From assembly GCF_025836975.1 (NCBI RefSeq), contig NZ_CP107548.1, positions 3,596,001 through 3,660,000 on the forward strand: a DNA stretch of 64,000 nucleotides, read 5' to 3'. This document shows positions 25,079-33,661 of the stretch, in pieces. This DNA comes from Pollutimonas sp. M17. GTDB lineage: Bacteria; Pseudomonadota; Gammaproteobacteria; Burkholderiales; Burkholderiaceae_B. The position numbers and the translations under genes were made by a program. The first letter of the stretch is position 1. Every line of letters starts with the position of its first letter. The notes below the pieces were generated by a model, which saw only the letters and a list, made by a program, of their open reading frames with translations, made no database searches and had not been told where the DNA came from.

Positions 25079-27379
25079 ATGATCCCAATTTATATATCGC
25101 GGCGGCTTTTTGCTCTCGCATTGATGGCCTGTGCCTCGCTTTGCCAAGGCGAGCCTCTATCTTTGCAAGACAATGATAACTGGCCGGTTTCGTTTTCAGG
25201 CCACGTTCAAGTATACGAAGATGCCGGCGGGGCCATGACCATCGATCAAGCCGCCAGGCTGCCTCTTGACGACCCCCGCGGCTTCCGGCCGGCGACGGCC
25301 AAAGACTTGCAGATCGGGTATTCGAGGTCGGCCTGGTGGCTTAGCATGGATATCGTCAACGACCAGGCTGAACGCCACTCTTTGCGCTTGTGGCCAGGCA
25401 CGCCGACACTGGCCCGCCTGGATTACTACATAGAGCGTGGCACGGCCTGGAGCCATATTTCGACCGGCCAGAAGATACCATTGTCAGAGCAGGATCAGGA
25501 GTCCCTGCACAGGCAGGCGCTTGCCCTGTCATTGGGCCCTGGCGAACGCATCCGGATATTCATGCGCCTGGAGTCCAGTTCAGCAATCAACCTGCAACCA
25601 AGGGTGTACTCCGAAGCCGCATTTTTGAATGTCGTCGATCGGACCACGCTATGGGACGGCATCCTGTTCGGCGGACTGCTTGCACTGGCATGGAGCGCCC
25701 TGCTGATTGGCGTCCTGTCACCCAGCTTTCGATTCCTCGTACTGTCCGCCTTATGCGTAGTCATCACCCTGTACGAAGCAACCATACGCAACTATACCAA
25801 GCTGCATCTTTGGCCTGAAGCCATCGAATGGGCTCACCGCAGCGCCTTTGTCCTTGGGCATCTTTCCTTATTCATGTTCATGGCGTTTGTCCTGATCATG
25901 GCCCGAAGCGAAAAGATTCATTGGCCAGCCCGTCCTTATTACATAGCCCTGGCCGTCCTCGAATTGGCCGTAGCGGCTGCAGCCCTGCTCTTGGACCCCT
26001 ACTTCGCGGCATATTTTGGGCTGATCACATCTCTTCTGTTCGGCATCAGCATGCCGGTTGCGGCTTTCCTGCTACTCAAGAATGCCGCTCCGACCGGACG
26101 GCTGATGCTGTTGACCGGCCTGTTCATCCTCTTTCATTCCTCATTGCGTGCGGTCGAGCGTCTGGGCTTCTTGCCGCAATTCATCGTCGACATAGGGCTG
26201 GGCAATCCGGGTACCAACCCGATTATTGCATTGGGCGGCCTGGCGACCAATCTGGCCGTCCTGACGGCGTGGATCGTTCTCATCGGGAAACAGCGCCAAG
26301 CTGCGCAAGACACGCTTATCGATTGGCAAGCTCGAGAACAGGAGCGTTTAAAAGAACAAATCGCCCTGAAGACGACGGAACTGAACAAGGCGCTGCAGTA
26401 TGCCGAAGAGAAAAGCCGCCAAAAAACCGAGACCCTGGGCTACATAGGACATGATTTGCGCGCTCCCACAGCGACCATAGTAGGCTACACCCGCTTGTTG
26501 GGAGACGTCGTGACCGCCGAACAGGACCGCAACGTCAAAGCCATCGAACGCAGCGCTCAATACCAGCTAAAGTTGATTGATGAACTGCTTGAATATGCAA
26601 AAAATGAACTCAAGCCGCTTGAGCTCAAGCCGTCACCTACCGATATGGAGCAGATTCTGGATGATGTCCTGCAGTGCGCCCTCAGTCTTTGCTCGCTGCA
26701 GAATAATCAGTTCGAAATGGATGTCCAAAGCGCTATACCCGCCACCACGATACTGGACAGCCAACGCCTGCAGCAAGTCCTGCTGAACCTGATATCCAAT
26801 GCGGCCAAGTTTACCCGTAACGGCCATATCCGATTGGCCGTCCATGCGGCCCGGGATCAAGCCGGCTGGTCATTGGCATTTTCCGTGTCCGATACCGGGC
26901 GCGGCATCGATCCGGCAAAGCAATCCATCATCTTCAGTGCTTTCGAGCAAGAGGCGATCCACCAAGGGAGTGCCGGACTGGGCTTGTATATCGCCCAGAG
27001 CATAGTCGAGAACATGGATGGAAAACTAACCGTCAAAAGCGCAGCCGGCATGGGAAGTCAATTCAGCTTTCAGATTCATGTGGAAGCCATTGGCGACCAA
27101 ACAATATGCTGGTCGACTCCGCTTGAAAACGCCGCGCCCCCGGCCGCCAGCGACAAATTTCGTATCGCGGACCAGACCCCTATGCCGCCAGCCGAGATCC
27201 GCGTGGACTTGGCCAAGCTCGCCCGTGACGGTCAACTTACCGATATTGAAGACTGGCTACGTATTCAGGGCAAGGCTTACCCTGGCTATGCAAGCTTCTT
27301 CAATGAAGTCAGGAATGCCCTGTATGTCCTGGATCTGGAGCAAATAGAATCCATGGCTTTGGCAGATACGGGCCATTGA
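25079..27379 (+). CDS. 7TM-DISM sensor histidine kinase
   Basis: A 766-residue kinase. It has a signal peptide (about 1-24), a 7TMR-DISMED2 extracellular carbohydrate-binding-like domain (about 35-175) and seven TM helices (about 190-400). A coiled coil (about 410-445) is followed by HisKA with phospho-acceptor His458 in GHDLRAP. The HATPase has N-box LNLISNAAKFT, G1 DTGRGID and G2 GSAGLGLYIAQS. About 90 residues follow the ATPase with no recognised domain. DISM kinases sense extracellular small ligands. It is divergent from an AraC-type response regulator and is its likely partner in controlling the adhesin/T1SS operon. Confidence 0.92.
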   Translation: MIPIYISRRLFALALMACASLCQGEPLSLQDNDNWPVSFSGHVQVYEDAGGAMTIDQAARLPLDDPRGFRPATAKDLQIGYSRSAWWLSMDIVNDQAERHSLRLWPGTPTLARLDYYIERGTAWSHISTGQKIPLSEQDQESLHRQALALSLGPGERIRIFMRLESSSAINLQPRVYSEAAFLNVVDRTTLWDGILFGGLLALAWSALLIGVLSPSFRFLVLSALCVVITLYEATIRNYTKLHLWPEAIEWAHRSAFVLGHLSLFMFMAFVLIMARSEKIHWPARPYYIALAVLELAVAAAALLLDPYFAAYFGLITSLLFGISMPVAAFLLLKNAAPTGRLMLLTGLFILFHSSLRAVERLGFLPQFIVDIGLGNPGTNPIIALGGLATNLAVLTAWIVLIGKQRQAAQDTLIDWQAREQERLKEQIALKTTELNKALQYAEEKSRQKTETLGYIGHDLRAPTATIVGYTRLLGDVVTAEQDRNVKAIERSAQYQLKLIDELLEYAKNELKPLELKPSPTDMEQILDDVLQCALSLCSLQNNQFEMDVQSAIPATTILDSQRLQQVLLNLISNAAKFTRNGHIRLAVHAARDQAGWSLAFSVSDTGRGIDPAKQSIIFSAFEQEAIHQGSAGLGLYIAQSIVENMDGKLTVKSAAGMGSQFSFQIHVEAIGDQTICWSTPLENAAPPAASDKFRIADQTPMPPAEIRVDLAKLARDGQLTDIEDWLRIQGKAYPGYASFFNEVRNALYVLDLEQIESMALADTGH

Positions 27380-27380
27380 T

Positions 27381-27650
27381 TTATTTCCGTCCAGGCCCTT
27401 TACCCGACTGATTTTCGACTGGCGGCGCGCCCGGTGTCGCACGGCCCGGGTCTGCCGCGTCTTCCGGCTCCACCCCGGGCGGAAAATTGATGCGCGTCGT
27501 CGGTGAATTGGGGTCGACGGGCGCGTTCACCAGCGAACGCTGCCCTTCTTTTATTGACTTCGTGTTTTTGTCCCGCTCCTTGCGGGTGGTTTCCCTGCGG
27601 TATGAATCGGCCATGATATCGGGGGCCGCTCTATCGTCTTTCGTCACCAT
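27381..27650 (-). CDS. Small hydrophilic hypothetical protein
   Basis: An 89-residue, highly charged, Pro-rich protein (MVTKDDRAAPDIMADSYRR at the start; C-terminus rich in Pro, Gly and Asp, ending SGKGPGRK). It has no TM segment, signal peptide or known domain, and is probably disordered. The start at 27650 has GAGG 7 bases upstream. It is convergent with the histidine kinase gene, only one base past that gene's stop. Function unknown. Confidence 0.5.
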   Translation of the reverse strand: MVTKDDRAAPDIMADSYRRETTRKERDKNTKSIKEGQRSLVNAPVDPNSPTTRINFPPGVEPEDAADPGRATPGAPPVENQSGKGPGRK

Positions 27651-27797
27651 GGTTGACCTCGCTTTGGCTTGCGGTAATCTACAGCGGATTGATGGGATTG
27701 CCGCAAGCGGCAGCAAGCACTGTTCCCGCGGCCATAAAATCCACATGCGCGGCGTCGCCCTCGGCCATATGCCAAAAGATGAAGCGCAAGCCAGCGG

Positions 27798-28259
27798 CTA
27801 TAGTTTTTCCTTGCGCTTGAACTGCTCCGCCAGTTTCTGCAGCTCCTCTTCGGACAAATCCTCGATGTCGATCATTTCGTCGCGCGCCTCCTTGATGGAT
27901 TGAAGCAGTTCATCCAGCTTCAAGTGCATCGCCTGGCTGTCCTTGTTCTGGCTCTGCTGTATCAGGAAAACCATCAGGAAAGTGATGATGGTCGTACCGG
28001 TATTGATGACCAGCTGCCAGGTTTCCGAGTATTGGAATATGGGCCCGCTCACGGCCCATGCCAACACCACCAGAAAGGCCAGGGAAAAGGCCAAGGGCGA
28101 TCCGGCCCACTTGGTCACATGCGAAGCGCACTGATCGAAGACGTGCAATACCGTGCGATGTTGGCCGTCATCCCGGCTCTTGTCTCCGCCAGGCTCTTTG
28201 CCGCTCTCTGCGCATGGATTTGCACTGCCGGAATATAGGGGTGTATTTCTTTGGTCCAT
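27798..28259 (-). CDS. Low-affinity iron permease family protein
   Basis: A 153-residue membrane protein. A hydrophilic N-terminus is followed by two helices (SPLAFSLAFLVVLAWAVSG and TWQLVINTGTTIITFLMVFLI). The loop shows the conserved FQYSETWQLVINTGTTI segment, then QQSQNKDSQAMHLKLDELL and an acidic/basic C-terminal helix. This matches the bacterial 'low affinity iron permease' family. The name comes from weak similarity to fungal Fet4; iron transport has not been shown for most bacterial members. GGAG lies 8 bases before the ATG. It is followed by the small hypothetical gene on the same strand. Confidence 0.88.
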   Translation of the reverse strand: MDQRNTPLYSGSANPCAESGKEPGGDKSRDDGQHRTVLHVFDQCASHVTKWAGSPLAFSLAFLVVLAWAVSGPIFQYSETWQLVINTGTTIITFLMVFLIQQSQNKDSQAMHLKLDELLQSIKEARDEMIDIEDLSEEELQKLAEQFKRKEKL

Positions 28260-28291
28260 CCTGCAAGCTCCTTGCCTTGTGTCCGGCTGAT

Positions 28292-29416
28292 TTACAAACC
28301 GAGAGACGCCAGCATCAAGAACGTGGCGAAAAGTACGAAATGCGTCATTCCTTCAATCGCGTTGCTCTGGCCGTCATTCAAATTGATCGCCGCCGCGATC
28401 AGCGTCAGCGCCACCATGACCGACTGCACCGGGGTCATGGCCATCTGAAAGGGAACGCCGTTGAACAAGGCAATGGCTTCCATGACGGGCACGGTCAAGA
28501 TGACCGTGGACAGCGACGCCCCCATGGCGATATTGACGACCGACTGCATGCGGTTTGCCAATGCCGCCCGCAAGGCTGTGAGAATCTCCGGGCAAGCCGA
28601 TATCGTCGCCACCACCAGGCCCAATACGATGGGAGGCACGCCGATGCCCGAGATGCCGACCTTGAGCGCCTTTGACATTATTTCGGCCACCGCGGCAATG
28701 ACGACAATGCCGGATATCAATAGAAAAATCGACCTGTTGCGCGATTCCGGCTCCTGCGTTGGCGGCGACCGCTCCTTGTCCTTGTGCTTGACCCGGTAGT
28801 TATAGCTGAAGAAGTAGCTATGAACGCCTACCTGCATGCGCAAGAACAAGCCATACAGCATCAGCATGGCGCCGATCGTGAATGCGGAATAGATATGCCA
28901 ATCGGCACGCGGAATGAATTCCGGCACCACCATGGATATGCCCATGGCGGTAAGAATCATCACGCCATAGGTTTTGCCCGAGTCGTCGTTGTAGTCCTGT
29001 TCGCCGTGCTTCAGCCCCCCCATCAATGCGGCAAGGCCCAGGATGCCATTGATGTCCAGCATGACGGCGGCATAGATGGTATCGCGCACGAGCGTTGGCG
29101 AGGGCTCGTGACTCATCATGATGGCCAGCACGATCACCTCGACGAGTACGGCCGAAAGGGTAAGTATCATGGTGCCGTACGGGTCCCCCAGCCGTTCCGC
29201 GATGATCTCGGCGTGATGGGAAACCCGCAGCGATGCTCCGATGATCAGCAGTATCAGCACCACCGCCGTCGCAATCGCAACGCTTCGGCCCGAACCCTGC
29301 AGGACGGGCTCAAAAGAGTACGCCAATACGGCGGCCAGCGCGGCGGCAAGCATAAGCCACTCTTTCGCGGCCGCCCGACTCAGGGTCTGGAGCGTCATTG
29401 TTGTTTTTGTGGTCAT
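28292..29416 (-). CDS. Calcium:proton antiporter-like protein (CaCA/ChaA family)
   Basis: A 374-residue, eleven-helix membrane protein. It carries the two alpha repeats of cation/Ca2+ exchangers: AVLVEVIVLAIMMSHEPSPTLVRDTIYAAVMLD near residues 85-120 and VVATISACPEILTALRAALANRMQSVVNIAMGAS near 270-310, with membrane-embedded Glu. It probably exports Ca2+ or Na+/K+ in exchange for H+. ATG 29416 is taken as start; an alternative Met lies six codons on (29398), and neither has ideal ribosome-binding spacing. The iron-permease-family gene lies downstream on the same strand. Confidence 0.88.
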   Translation of the reverse strand: MTTKTTMTLQTLSRAAAKEWLMLAAALAAVLAYSFEPVLQGSGRSVAIATAVVLILLIIGASLRVSHHAEIIAERLGDPYGTMILTLSAVLVEVIVLAIMMSHEPSPTLVRDTIYAAVMLDINGILGLAALMGGLKHGEQDYNDDSGKTYGVMILTAMGISMVVPEFIPRADWHIYSAFTIGAMLMLYGLFLRMQVGVHSYFFSYNYRVKHKDKERSPPTQEPESRNRSIFLLISGIVVIAAVAEIMSKALKVGISGIGVPPIVLGLVVATISACPEILTALRAALANRMQSVVNIAMGASLSTVILTVPVMEAIALFNGVPFQMAMTPVQSVMVALTLIAAAINLNDGQSNAIEGMTHFVLFATFLMLASLGL

Positions 29417-29638
29417 TTTCCTGACTTGCGGGGCCTCGGAATGTCGATATCCTAGCGGTCTTAGCAATTCTCATGCCGGGACTCCGAACGGGCGCACCGC
29501 CCCGGGTCGCGGCGTCGCGCAATTTAGGCTAGGATTACATCCGCTTACCGGCATGTCTGCCGTCAAGCCGATGCCTCCATGAATTCCGCCGGCCGGCAGC
29601 CGCCACGGCAAAAAAGCATATCGCCCAGGAGAGTGGAT

Positions 29639-29986
29639 ATGTACGAGTCCAAGAACGAACCTTTGATGCCCGGACGGCATTTCACTTTGCGCCTGTTAAG
29701 GCATGTGGGTCTGGCTGCGATCATCGTCGGCATTACGCTCTCGGTGGGCGTGCTGGGCCATCTGTGGCTGGAGCCCATACACTGGCATGACGCCATCCTG
29801 AACATTTCCTTGATCCTGGCGGGCATAGGCCCCTTCATCATGCCCGCCACCGTCGCGGGAAAGCTGTTTTTCGCGCTATACAGCATTCTTGTGGGGCTGG
29901 TGTTCGTCGCCACACTGGGCCTGGTACTGGCGCCGCTTGCACATCGCCTCGTCCACAAGTTTCACCTGGATGGCGATAGCGACTGA
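29639..29986 (+). CDS. Small hypothetical membrane protein
   Basis: A 115-residue protein with three hydrophobic segments: VGLAAIIVGITLSVGVLGHLW, AILNISLILAGIGPFIMP and FFALYSILVGLVFVATLGLVLAP. It ends in a His/Asp-rich tail. I do not recognise a named family. The start ATG at 29639 is well supported by AGGAGAG 7 bases upstream. It is divergent from the Ca2+/H+ antiporter gene and convergent with the MFS gene. A role in the envelope is only a guess. Confidence 0.7.
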   Translation: MYESKNEPLMPGRHFTLRLLRHVGLAAIIVGITLSVGVLGHLWLEPIHWHDAILNISLILAGIGPFIMPATVAGKLFFALYSILVGLVFVATLGLVLAPLAHRLVHKFHLDGDSD

Positions 29987-30020
29987 GGCGGCGGCATGCC
30001 GGGCCGATACGCGATCCGGC

Positions 30021-31643
30021 CTATGGTATGTCCGTATGCGACTTCAGCGGCATATCGTCTCGTATGGGTACGGTCTGGCGTTCTATCATGCGGTGCACCC
30101 GGGGCGGATTCGGCCCCCGATGCAGGGCCTTCAGACGATCGAACACCTCGGCGTCCGCCTGGGTGCGGCGCTGATGATGGCGCACGTATTCCAGCCAGGT
30201 CGGCACGTGATAGCTTTCGGTCCAGATGCCCGGGTTTTCAAGGTCGCGCAGCAGCGACCATTGCCGGGCGCCATCGCGCAGCCGGATGCGGCGCCGCTGC
30301 GCCATGGCGGAAAGAAACGCATTGACGTCGTGCTGGGCGATCTCGTAATCCACCATGATCATGATGGGACCGCTGCGCGGCCTCAAGTCCAGCTTCAGGG
30401 CAGGTTCGTTGAAGTGATCCAGCGGATCCAGGCTGAGCTTGCTGAACTCAGGCAATACATAGCGCAATCCCACTGCCGCACCCAGCACCAGCACCACGCC
30501 CGATGCGATCAAGGCGCCATCCGCGCCATGGGCTTCGGCCGTCACGCCCCAGATCCAGCTGCCCGCCGCCATGCCGCCGAAAGTGGCTGTTTGGTATAGC
30601 GCCAGGGCGCGCCCCACCACCCAGCGCGGCGTCGATAGCTGCACGGTCACGTTGAAGAGCGACAGCGTCATGACCCAGCATGCGCCAGCCGGCAGCACAG
30701 CCAGGCAGCTGAGCCACATCTGGCGGCTTTGCGACAACGCCACGACGCTGAACGAGAAAATAAGGAAGGTGGCGCGGACGATGGTTTCATTGTTCCAGCG
30801 GTCGCGAACACGCGCATTGAGCAGGGCCCCGCAGATGGCTCCCGCCCCGAAGCAGCCCAGTATGATGCCGTAGGAGAAGGCCCCGCCCGCCACCAGGTCG
30901 CGGGTGACCAGAGGCAGCAAGGCCAGCACCGATACCGCGGCAAGTCCGAAGAGGAAGCTGCGGCACATGACCTTCAGCAAATTGGGCGACATGGCGATAT
31001 AGCGCAGCCCCACCGAAATGGCGCCGCCGAAGGATTCGCGCGGCAAGATCTGAGCCGCGCGCTGCGGCTTCCAGCGCGCCAGCGCCCTGATCAGGGCAAT
31101 GTAGCTGACGGCATTCACCGCAAAGGCAAACGCGGCGCCCGCGACCGCAACGATCATGCCGCCGACCGCCGGGCCGATGCTGCGCATGAGGTTGTAGCTC
31201 ATGCTGTTCAGCGTGACCGCCCCCGGAAGATCCTCGCGCGGGACCAGGTCGCCCATCGAGGCCTGCCAGGATGGGTTATGCAGCGCCGTGCCGCAGCCGA
31301 TGAAGAAGGTGAACGCCAGCAGCAGCCACGGCGTAAGCAGTCCCGCCATCGCGAAAACGGCCAGGATGGTCGATACCGCCATCATCAATATCTGCGCCAC
31401 CAGCATGATGTTGCGGCGCTCGAAACTATCGGCCAGCGCCCCGGCCGCCAGCGAAAAAATCATGATGGGCAGCGTCGTAGCCGCCTGCACCAGAGCCACC
31501 ATGTCGTCGGACGTGGATATGGTGGTCATCATCCAGCCCGCGCCCACGGTCTGTATCAAGCCGCCCAGGTTGGACGCCAGCGTGGCTGTCCATAAGGTGC
31601 GGAAGGTGACGTGCTTGAATGGAGTAAGCGGGGAAACACTCAT
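30021..31643 (-). CDS. MFS transporter (MFS_3 / enterobactin-exporter-like)
   Basis: A 540-residue major-facilitator protein with twelve helices over about residues 15-405: GGLIQTVGAGWMM, the loop motif LADSFERRN and GPAVGGMIVAVAGA are visible. A long soluble C-terminal extension of about 130 residues (IMIMVDYEIAQHDVNAFLSAM onward) matches the tail of MFS_3 proteins. These are predicted exporters of siderophores or drugs; the substrate is unknown. ATG 31643 gives the usual N-terminus; a TTG at 31670 is possible. A perfect 9-base inverted repeat lies about 50 bp upstream and probably controls it. Confidence 0.88.
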   Translation of the reverse strand: MSVSPLTPFKHVTFRTLWTATLASNLGGLIQTVGAGWMMTTISTSDDMVALVQAATTLPIMIFSLAAGALADSFERRNIMLVAQILMMAVSTILAVFAMAGLLTPWLLLAFTFFIGCGTALHNPSWQASMGDLVPREDLPGAVTLNSMSYNLMRSIGPAVGGMIVAVAGAAFAFAVNAVSYIALIRALARWKPQRAAQILPRESFGGAISVGLRYIAMSPNLLKVMCRSFLFGLAAVSVLALLPLVTRDLVAGGAFSYGIILGCFGAGAICGALLNARVRDRWNNETIVRATFLIFSFSVVALSQSRQMWLSCLAVLPAGACWVMTLSLFNVTVQLSTPRWVVGRALALYQTATFGGMAAGSWIWGVTAEAHGADGALIASGVVLVLGAAVGLRYVLPEFSKLSLDPLDHFNEPALKLDLRPRSGPIMIMVDYEIAQHDVNAFLSAMAQRRRIRLRDGARQWSLLRDLENPGIWTESYHVPTWLEYVRHHQRRTQADAEVFDRLKALHRGPNPPRVHRMIERQTVPIRDDMPLKSHTDIP

Positions 31644-31693
31644 GAGGGATATCGGTCCGTGGCGAAGCAAGGCTTTCCAAGTACTAGATAATA

Positions 31694-31717
31694 TCTTATG
31701 ACAGTTGAGTCATAAGA
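31694..31717. promoter_or_regulatory. Inverted repeat, candidate repressor operator for the MFS gene
   Basis: Perfect 9-base arms TCTTATGAC and GTCATAAGA with a 6-base spacer lie about 50 bp upstream of the MFS start codon. The size and symmetry suit a dimeric MarR/TetR-like repressor. No such regulator gene is adjacent. Confidence 0.55.
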
Positions 31718-31842
31718 GCTACGTGCTTTGCACCTGGTGCCGGCCCATGGCGGGCTGCTACGCCCAGCCATCCGCGGCAGGCCCGATAAACTCCGTCCGC
31801 GGATGCCGGCCTTCCCAGTTGCCGGCATCCACGACAGCCTGT

Positions 31843-32832
31843 CTAGTTGATGATGGCTCCCGATTTTTCCACGACATCGGCCCAGCGCGGGATCTCCGCA
31901 GCCATCAAGTCGCGCAATTGTTCGGGCGTGCTTCCCACCAGCTGCATGCCCATGGTCTTGCCCAGTTGCTCCTGCACTTCCCGATCTTTCACGATCACGG
32001 ACAGCTCCTGGGCCAGGCGGTCCAGAATAGGCTTGGGCGTGCCCTTGGGCGCATACACGGCCTGCCACGACGCCACATTGAAGCCAGCCACACCGGCCTC
32101 TTCCATGGTGGGAGTCTTGGGCGAGAGCGCAATACGATCCTTGGTGGTGACGGCCACCAGCTTCAGCTTGCCCGCCTCCAGCAGCGGCAAGGCGGCCGTC
32201 ATCTGGTCGAACATGAACGTCACCTGGCCGGACGAAACATCCACCATGGCCGGCGGCGTGCCCTTGTACGGCACATGTGTCAGCGGCACGCCGATGGCGT
32301 TGGCAAACAGCTCGCCGGTCAAATGAGTCGAAGTTCCTGCTCCCGAAGAGGCGAAGGTGCGTTTGTCCGGGCTGCGTTTCAGCACCTCGATCAGTTCGGC
32401 CACCGTGTTCACGCCCAGGTTGGGGTCGACCAGCAGCACGTTCGGCAGGTATGCGATAAGCGACACAGGCTCGAAATCCTTGACGGGATCGTACTTCAGG
32501 TTCTTGTACAGGCTGGCATTGATGGCATGCGTACTGATGGTGCCGCCGAACAAGGTGTAGCCGTCGGGCGCCGCATTGGCCACATACGTTGCGCCGATGG
32601 CGCCCGCCGCGCCCGGCTTGTTTTCCACGATTACATTCTGGTTCAGGCGCTCGGCCAGCTTCCTGGCCAGCATGCGACCGACCACGTCGGTGGAACCGCC
32701 GACGGTGAAGGGAACCACATAGGAAATCGGCTTGGCCGCAGGCCAATCGGAGGCTTGCGCAGGCACGGCGGCAATGCCAAGCAGGCTGCCGGCAAGCAAG
32801 GTATTAAGCAGAATACGGCGTTGGGTCTTCAT
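31843..32832 (-). CDS. Bug-family TTT substrate-binding protein
   Basis: A 329-residue periplasmic binding protein with a signal peptide (MKTQRRILLNTLLAGSLLG...AVPAQAS). Bug signatures are ISYVVPFTVGGSTDVVGR, IVENKPGAAGAIGATYVA, APDGYTLFGG and LTHVPYKGTPPAMVD. GGAGACAACC precedes the ATG. It is the third gene of a minus-strand set with an RraA-like gene and an IlvD/Edd dehydratase, opposite a GntR regulator. The ligand may be the sugar acid or hydroxy acid that the dehydratase uses (inference). No TctA/TctB permease genes are nearby. Confidence 0.92.
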   Translation of the reverse strand: MKTQRRILLNTLLAGSLLGIAAVPAQASDWPAAKPISYVVPFTVGGSTDVVGRMLARKLAERLNQNVIVENKPGAAGAIGATYVANAAPDGYTLFGGTISTHAINASLYKNLKYDPVKDFEPVSLIAYLPNVLLVDPNLGVNTVAELIEVLKRSPDKRTFASSGAGTSTHLTGELFANAIGVPLTHVPYKGTPPAMVDVSSGQVTFMFDQMTAALPLLEAGKLKLVAVTTKDRIALSPKTPTMEEAGVAGFNVASWQAVYAPKGTPKPILDRLAQELSVIVKDREVQEQLGKTMGMQLVGSTPEQLRDLMAAEIPRWADVVEKSGAIIN

Positions 32833-32907
32833 GGTTGTCTCCTGGATTGTATTTATCCTGATGCTTGCGGGCGGCTTGGTCCTTGGGCGGAGCCGGCGGC
32901 CGCTCGC

Positions 32908-33627
32908 TCAGCGTTTATGCGCCTTGCGCCATTCGGCGAAGGCGTCCTTCGTAGCCGGATCGGTGGGCGGATACAGCCCAACGATCGAACTGCCCTGCTG
33001 CACGCGCTCGGTCACGTAATCCTCGAACACGGTCATCTCCACGGCTTCTTCCGCGATGTCATCGGCAATGGCTGCGGGAATGACCACCACGCCCTCGGCG
33101 TCGCCCACGACCACATCGCCCGGAAATACCGCCACATCGCCGCATCCAATGGGCGCATTGATATCCAGCGCCTGATGGAGCGTCAGATTTGTCGGCGCGG
33201 AGGGCCGCTGGTGATAGGCCGCCATGCCCAGTTTCGCGATCTCCGGCGAGTCGCGGAACCCTCCGTCGGTCACGACGCCTGCGACGCCCCGCTGCATGAG
33301 CCGCGCTATCAGAATCGAGCCCGCCGACGCGGCGCGCGCATCCTTGCGGCTGTCGATGACCAGCACGGCTCCGGGAGGGCAGGTTTCCACGGCGACGCGC
33401 TGCGGATGCACCCGGTCTTCGAATACCTTTATCGTGTTCAGGTCTTCCCGCGCCGGAATGTAGCGCAGCGTGAATGCCTGGCCCACCATATTGGGCAGAT
33501 CCGGATTAAGCGGACGCACATCCTGTATGAATTGATTGCGCAAGCCGCGCTTGAACAAGGCGGTGCACAACGTGGCGGTACTCACCTTGGCCAGGCCGGC
33601 ACGGGTTTCGTTTTTTAATTGGGACAC
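32908..33627 (-). CDS. RraA-like / HMG-aldolase superfamily protein
   Basis: A 239-residue RraA-fold protein. VVTDGGFRDSPEI carries the R-D pair that in HMG/CHA aldolases binds pyruvate and Mg2+, and GDVVVGDAEGVVVIP is the conserved C-terminal motif. In this context (dehydratase, binding protein, GntR) a catabolic aldolase/decarboxylase or sugar-acid lyase role is more likely than RNase E regulation. The start is taken as GTG 33627 (VSQLKNETRAGL) with GGAG 7 bases upstream; the frame stays open upstream, overlapping the dehydratase end. Confidence 0.86.
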   Translation of the reverse strand: MSQLKNETRAGLAKVSTATLCTALFKRGLRNQFIQDVRPLNPDLPNMVGQAFTLRYIPAREDLNTIKVFEDRVHPQRVAVETCPPGAVLVIDSRKDARAASAGSILIARLMQRGVAGVVTDGGFRDSPEIAKLGMAAYHQRPSAPTNLTLHQALDINAPIGCGDVAVFPGDVVVGDAEGVVVIPAAIADDIAEEAVEMTVFEDYVTERVQQGSSIVGLYPPTDPATKDAFAEWRKAHKR

Positions 33628-33661
33628 GGATGGCTCCGGAATGTCAGATGGAAATCGATGA

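Noticed and set aside
24984-25080. An upstream start for the response regulator at 25080
   Set aside because: It would overlap the divergent kinase start codon and leave no promoter; the added 32 residues do not look like a receiver N-terminus.
27798-28259. Calling this an iron transporter with confidence
   Set aside because: The family name rests on remote similarity to a fungal protein; the two-helix size makes it doubtful as a stand-alone channel.
31705-33618. A 637-codon plus-strand open frame opposite the Bug and RraA-like genes
   Set aside because: It spans two good minus-strand genes and their intergenic gap, has no recognisable domain, and is His/Arg/Gly-rich; a shadow.
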